From Flavobacteriales bacterium (GTDB lineage: Bacteria > Bacteroidota > Bacteroidia > Flavobacteriales > UBA7430): a DNA stretch of 64,000 bases. This document shows, one piece after another, positions 59,905 to 64,000 of the stretch. The stretch covers positions 16,518 through 80,517 of the forward strand of contig JAKMFX010000034.1 in NCBI GenBank assembly GCA_022425195.1, written 5' to 3'. The number at the start of each line of letters is the position of its first letter. Positions within the stretch are counted from its first letter, which is position 1. Both the position numbers and the translations under genes were made by a program. Under the pieces are notes generated by a model. The model searched no databases, had not been told where the DNA came from, and saw nothing but the letters and a program-made list of their open reading frames with translations.

Positions 59905-60702
59905 TTACTTACCAAGTTTTAAAATTCTAAAAGCCCCTTTTACTACAATTAAAAATACAATTGAGCCAATAATTAAATCAGGATATTTTGATTGAGTGAG
60001 CAATACTAGGATACCTGCTAGAATTACTCCTGCATTTATAATTACATCGTTAGAGGTGAAAATCATACTGGCTTTCATGTGGGCTTCGTTGCTTTTTGAT
60101 TTTTGAAGTAGATACAAGCAAATACCATTAGCAATTAAGGCAAAGATGGAAACTCCAATCATGATGCGATAATCAGGCATTGCTTCTGAGCCAATAAAAC
60201 GCCTTACAATTTCAATTATACCCAAAAGGGCTAGTGTTAATTGAAAATATCCGCTTAACCGGGCTACTTTCTTTTTACGCAATACAGTTGAACCAACAGC
60301 CCAAAGACTTAATCCATATACAAAGGAATCAGCTAACATATCCAGAGAATCTGCAACCAAACCCATTGACTTTGATATCAATCCTGTAGTCATTTCAATA
60401 ACAAAGAATGCGAAATTGATTATTAATACTGACCACAGTAGTTTAGATTGTACATCGGAATCCTCTAATGCTACCTCATTGACATCTATAGAACTTGTTT
60501 GTGTTAGTTTTGCACCAAAGTTTAATGACTCTAAACGATATAATATCTCTTTATCTTCCTCTGAATGAAATACAGTAAGGTTTCGGTTTTCAATATCAAA
60601 ATCAAGTTTCTTTATGACTGGTAATCCATCCAATTTCATCCGAATCATGTTTTCTTCGGAAGGACAATCCATTTTTGATATGTGATATTCTGATTTAATC
60701 AT
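59905..60702 (-). CDS. Cation diffusion facilitator-like transporter with N-terminal CPSEE domain
   Basis: Six membrane helices over residues about 85-265 with the CDF metal-site Asp pair ADSLDMLADS in the second helix and SNDVIINAG with Asp in the fifth. The first 75 residues are an HMA-like fold in which the usual CxxC is CPSEE (MDCPSEENMIRMKL). ATG 60702 overlaps the previous stop (ATGA). Probably exports zinc, cobalt or similar; the N-domain may regulate it. 265 residues. Confidence 0.85.
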   Translation of the reverse strand: MIKSEYHISKMDCPSEENMIRMKLDGLPVIKKLDFDIENRNLTVFHSEEDKEILYRLESLNFGAKLTQTSSIDVNEVALEDSDVQSKLLWSVLIINFAFFVIEMTTGLISKSMGLVADSLDMLADSFVYGLSLWAVGSTVLRKKKVARLSGYFQLTLALLGIIEIVRRFIGSEAMPDYRIMIGVSIFALIANGICLYLLQKSKSNEAHMKASMIFTSNDVIINAGVILAGILVLLTQSKYPDLIIGSIVFLIVVKGAFRILKLGK

Positions 60703-61286
60703 ATCAACCAACGTTTAACATTTTTCATATAGTCTATGTATTCATCTCTAAGTTGCTTTATTAAGAACTCTTCTTCAAGCCTAACCTGTACTTGAATAAC
60801 AATAAAACCTGAAATCAATATTACTAAAGTAACCGCATTCGGAATAATCAGGAACATTCCTACGAAAACAATTAATACACCTAAAAAGATTGGATTTCTT
60901 GATATTCCAAACATTCCTTTAGTAATCAGGTTTACTTTGTTTTCATTATCTATACCAATACGCCACTCATTTGCCATATTGCGTTGAGCTATGAATATTA
61001 TAATAAATGATAGATGTAAAAGACCCAAGCCAACCCAAACAGTAATTTCTGATTTCAAATATTCTATTGATACCAAATATTGCATTACTGAAGGTTGGAA
61101 AGCATTTAGGGCAATAGTAATAAATGCTATTGCTGATATAATTTTATAGGCTTTTCCTACATAGTTTATAGCGGTTTCCTCATTGCTAAATTTAAACGGA
61201 TTAATTCCTGTGCGCTTATAGGTTACATAGCTCGGAACTATAAACAATGCAACCAAAAACACACAATAGAAGGTAAATAGATACAT
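60699..61286 (-). CDS. CzcN/isoprenylcysteine-methyltransferase-like membrane protein
   Basis: An integral membrane protein of 195 residues with about five helices and the conserved C-terminal methyltransferase segment: GMFGISRNPIFLG (SAM-binding part) and RLEEEFLIKQLRDEYIDYMKNVKRW. Homologues called CzcN occur in metal-efflux loci; substrate unknown. It follows the DUF302 gene by 30 bases and is coupled to the CDF gene. Confidence 0.82.
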   Translation of the reverse strand: MYLFTFYCVFLVALFIVPSYVTYKRTGINPFKFSNEETAINYVGKAYKIISAIAFITIALNAFQPSVMQYLVSIEYLKSEITVWVGLGLLHLSFIIIFIAQRNMANEWRIGIDNENKVNLITKGMFGISRNPIFLGVLIVFVGMFLIIPNAVTLVILISGFIVIQVQVRLEEEFLIKQLRDEYIDYMKNVKRWLI

Positions 61287-61316
61287 ATAAATAGGTTTTG
61301 ATAGTGATGAAGCAAA

Positions 61317-61778
61317 TTAAAGCTTTTCTAATGCTTTTTGAAATTTATCTGACACCTCATTTGCAATCGAAACCAGTTCAGGTTTATTGAGCATTCCCAT
61401 TAGAGCTGCTGGGTCTACAACTACAACCTCAATTTTACCTTCACCAATATCTTTTACAATGGCCTTGCAAGGAAGAAAAACACCAATATTTTCTTCAATT
61501 TGGAGTGTTTTGTAGGCAAAACCAGGATTACAAATGCCAAGGATTTTATATGGCTTTATGTCAACATTATCTAATTTTTCTTTGAGTTTCACGTCCATGT
61601 CAACCTCGGTTATTACACCAAATCCTTGTTCCTTAAATACGTGTTTAGTTTTGTCAACAACTTCTTCAAAAGTTCCTTCTATTGTTTTTGAGAAATAGAA
61701 TGTCTCTGTCTCCTGTGCAACTAATGATTGAATAGATATAACCATTATTAGCATCGAAATAATTTTTATTTTTTTCAT
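61317..61778 (-). CDS. Secreted DUF302 protein
   Basis: About 153 residues with a signal peptide ending SLVAQ, then a DUF302 domain: TFEEVVDKTKHVFKEQGFGVITEVDM, YKILGICNPGFAYKTLQIEENIGVFLPC and VDPAALMGML. Function of DUF302 is unsettled; it is frequent near metal and redox genes. ATG 61778 is preferred over a TTG at 61787. Confidence 0.86.
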   Translation of the reverse strand: MKKIKIISMLIMVISIQSLVAQETETFYFSKTIEGTFEEVVDKTKHVFKEQGFGVITEVDMDVKLKEKLDNVDIKPYKILGICNPGFAYKTLQIEENIGVFLPCKAIVKDIGEGKIEVVVVDPAALMGMLNKPELVSIANEVSDKFQKALEKL

Positions 61779-61818
61779 GACTTTCAATTTAATTGTTAGT
61801 GATAACTTGTTCTAGTGT

Positions 61819-63990
61819 TTATAATAATCTAAGCTTAATGCCTCCATTAAATACAAACCCATCGGTCGGTGCCCAAATATCAGGGAATGTAGGATTGTTT
61901 GTTGGTGGTAATACTAAAGGCTCAAAATCGGATTGCATAACATTTGTAAAATTCTCGAAGTTCACAAAAACAGACAGTCGTTCCCAATGGCGCATTAACA
62001 TGACACCCATTGTCCAATAATCCGTTTTTTGATTGTATAGATTATCGAACTGTTTTCCTGTATAATATACTTCATAACCAGCCGACCACTTTTCTTCAAT
62101 TTCATAGAACAGAACAAAACCTGCATTATGCTTTGGTGTTAAGGGTTTTTGGTCATTGATATTGTCGTATTGTAATTCCGTATTAACAAATGCGTAGTTT
62201 AAATAGAGTTTAAAGTCATCGTATGTTAGCTTAATATTGGTTTCAAAACCAGAACTTAACATATTGCCATCAGCACTTTCAAAATAAGCCATATCCGTGG
62301 TGGCATCTTCCCTCAAAACTAATGCGTTTTTAAGTTGAGTAAGAAAGAACAGCTGGTTAATAGAGAATGTCATTTCATCGCCTAAAGCTGTTTTATAATT
62401 AATATCGAAATTACCACCTATTGATGTTTCAGCATCCACTTGGTCGGTTGATAATGGCTGTATGCCTCGGTAATATAGTTTCTCAGCATCTTCGGTAAAA
62501 ATGGTTGGTAGTTTGTAACCCATTGCACCACCAATACGAGAACTTAGTTTATTATTTGCTTTAAAAAGTAAAGAGAAGCGAGGTAATACAAACGTTCCAT
62601 AATCGGTATTGTAATCTGTTCTTAACCCTGCTTCCAATATCCACTTTTCATTTATGTCCGTAGTATTTTGTATAAATCCACCAATTGTATTGTGCGTGTA
62701 ATCTCTAACAGGAAGGGAGTCTGTATTTTCCTCTGTAAATTGTTCCAAGTAATGATTCAATCCCAATTGCCATTCGGATTTTTCATTTCTATGTAAATTG
62801 TACGATGCTTCTGAAAAACTAGAAACTTGGTTTCCGTTAAACCGATAGTCAGGAATTGTCAACTTTCTATCGAAATAGGATATGCTGTTTTTGAAGTCAA
62901 TGGTTCTGTTCTCTTTTGTATTTCTGAAATTCAATTGCGTAGCATAACGCTCCGATTTGTTTTTCTCTGTAAATACATGTTCGGTACTTGTGTTTCCCTT
63001 TATGACTTCCATATCACCACCTGTTCTGTCATCAATGGTGGTATTTAAACCTACACTAAGTTCAGTATTGGGATTGATGTAATAGTAAAATCTTGGGTTA
63101 AGGCTAAAAGTCTGAGCATCTGGCATATTCGAGAAACCATCATCGTCAGGGTCATAAGCTATTTGATTTGTTGCCGAACCATAAATCGAAAGACCTACTT
63201 TACCATATTTCTGAGCATAGAATATATTACCTGTAGTCCCTAAAGCACTTGTTTGGTTTAGCATGATGTCGAGTTTTGGCTCATCATTCGGTTTAATGGT
63301 AACAAGGTTTACCAAACCTGCAATAGCTCCACCGCCATATAATGTTGAATTACTTCCTTTAATCAGTTCTACTTGTTTTAAATCGAGCGGTGGTATTTGC
63401 ATAATGGAGAGTCCACCTGCAAAGCCTCCATAAAGAGGCATACCATCTTTTAATATTTGAGTGTAACGACCATCCAAACCTTGAATGCGGATACTCATAT
63501 TTCCAGAACTAAGTGATGTTTGTTGCATTTGCACCCCTGTAGTTTCTCTTAATAGCATTCCGATATTAGAAGAATTCATGGCTGCTTTTTCGCCTAATTC
63601 TTCGCCTGTAATGGCTTCGATTCGTGTTGGAATATCTTGTATGGTTCGTGAAGACCTTGTTGATGTAATTACTACTTCTTCCAGTTCTTCACCTTCTTCC
63701 AATTCAACTTCAATGGTTTTATTGTTGTCTTCAGGAAATGATAATTCAATTTCCTTTTCTTCATAGCCAACAAATGAAATAACAAATTCTATTTCACCAT
63801 TAGGTAGATTTTCAAATTTGGCAATACCTTCTGCATTGGTAATTGTTCCGTTAGTTGTACCTTCAATTACAACACTTGCTCCAATAAGAGATTCGCCCGA
63901 TTCTTCTTTTACTTCAAAACTTACTGTGTTTTGTCCGAATATGATTCCTGATGAAAATAGGAAAAGTAAACTTGATATTAAATATTTCAT
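61819..63990 (-). CDS. TonB-dependent receptor with carboxypeptidase-like N-domain
   Basis: Outer-membrane receptor of 723 residues. Signal peptide ending IIFGQ, a carboxypeptidase-D-like regulatory domain (about 22-100, GASVVIEGTTNGTITNAEG), a plug domain (about 115-225, with the TonB-box-like EEVVITSTR before it) and a 22-stranded barrel ending in a terminal aromatic-rich strand (VFNGGIKLRLL). Energy comes from ExbB/ExbD as encoded at 26.2-28.4 kb. Position at the head of the metal genes suggests import of a metal or metallophore; many such receptors cannot be assigned by sequence. Complete, starting 10 bases before the window end on this strand. Confidence 0.88.
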   Translation of the reverse strand: MKYLISSLLFLFSSGIIFGQNTVSFEVKEESGESLIGASVVIEGTTNGTITNAEGIAKFENLPNGEIEFVISFVGYEEKEIELSFPEDNNKTIEVELEEGEELEEVVITSTRSSRTIQDIPTRIEAITGEELGEKAAMNSSNIGMLLRETTGVQMQQTSLSSGNMSIRIQGLDGRYTQILKDGMPLYGGFAGGLSIMQIPPLDLKQVELIKGSNSTLYGGGAIAGLVNLVTIKPNDEPKLDIMLNQTSALGTTGNIFYAQKYGKVGLSIYGSATNQIAYDPDDDGFSNMPDAQTFSLNPRFYYYINPNTELSVGLNTTIDDRTGGDMEVIKGNTSTEHVFTEKNKSERYATQLNFRNTKENRTIDFKNSISYFDRKLTIPDYRFNGNQVSSFSEASYNLHRNEKSEWQLGLNHYLEQFTEENTDSLPVRDYTHNTIGGFIQNTTDINEKWILEAGLRTDYNTDYGTFVLPRFSLLFKANNKLSSRIGGAMGYKLPTIFTEDAEKLYYRGIQPLSTDQVDAETSIGGNFDINYKTALGDEMTFSINQLFFLTQLKNALVLREDATTDMAYFESADGNMLSSGFETNIKLTYDDFKLYLNYAFVNTELQYDNINDQKPLTPKHNAGFVLFYEIEEKWSAGYEVYYTGKQFDNLYNQKTDYWTMGVMLMRHWERLSVFVNFENFTNVMQSDFEPLVLPPTNNPTFPDIWAPTDGFVFNGGIKLRLL

Positions 63991-64000
63991 AGTATATGGA

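Noticed and set aside
1..64000. CRISPR arrays, insertion sequences, prophage or integrase genes
   Set aside because: No regularly spaced direct repeats and no transposase, phage or integrase proteins were seen in any frame.

Overview
The window reads as a chromosome segment of a marine or aquatic Bacteroidota (Flavobacteriia/Cytophagia-like). The signs are promoter boxes of the TTTG-N17-23-TAnnTTTG type, an ExbB plus two ExbD energiser cluster, a Lacal_2735-type small protein, T9SS-type secretion of a GH16 glucanase, a CrtD/CruF/CrtY carotenoid set and an MsbA-like exporter. No rRNA, CRISPR array, integrase or transposase was seen. One tRNA gene is present.

Region 1 (1-18.8 kb) is an assimilatory nitrate locus. 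An FNR-like regulator with a possible cysteine cluster precedes an NrtABCD-type uptake operon: lipoprotein binding protein, permease, two different ATPases and an outer-membrane barrel, closed by a strong terminator. A second, tightly coupled operon makes molybdenum cofactor and siroheme (moeA, modE-like, tauE-like, mobA, cobA, cysG-N-like, moaD, moaE, moaC-mogA fusion, moaA). Converging on it are a rubredoxin-tailed protein built on a cofactor-less nitrite/sulfite reductase scaffold and a 1174-residue fusion of molybdopterin nitrate reductase, NirB-type FAD/NADH reductase and a [2Fe-2S] BFD domain. A 13-base word, TACGTATAAATAC, lies in the -33 zone of both the moeA and the nitrate reductase promoters, so they may share a regulator. 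No siroheme nitrite reductase is present, although siroheme synthesis genes are.

Region 2 (18.9-28.5 kb) is housekeeping: tRNA-Ile(CAT), a HAD phosphatase, a thioesterase, methylmalonyl-CoA epimerase, an MsbA-like exporter, rbfA, a LolC/FtsX-type permease, dusB, a CPBP protease and the exbB/exbD cluster.

Region 3 (28.5-39 kb) looks like a light-response locus. It holds a CIA30-family protein whose signal peptide is out of frame across a run of eight T, a DNA photolyase, an operon of SDR, small protein, glutathione peroxidase, SRPBCC protein and a CarH/LitR-type B12 photoreceptor-repressor, an azurin-like copper protein, and the carotenoid operon crtD-cruF-crtY-crtA. A palindrome sits inside the core promoter of the CarH operon.

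Region 4 (39-46.6 kb) is accessory: a GH16 glucanase with a three-fold cysteine-rich repeat, small membrane proteins, an ADP-ribosylglycohydrolase-like lipoprotein, a DJ-1/PfpI protein with an oxidoreductase, and a Crp-type regulator.

Region 5 (46.6-64 kb) is visibly richer in A+T and entirely on the minus strand. It starts with two tandem esterase paralogues flanked by attC-like imperfect palindromes, followed by a copper/heavy-metal efflux locus: TonB receptor, DUF302, CzcN-like methyltransferase, CDF transporter, GDCCVxC protein, AraC regulator with a metal-binding N-terminus, SO_0444-type permease, HYC_CC_PP protein, CusA, CusC, CusB carrying two extra HMA domains, two secreted proteins and a free HMA protein. 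It looks like transferred DNA whose far end lies outside the window.
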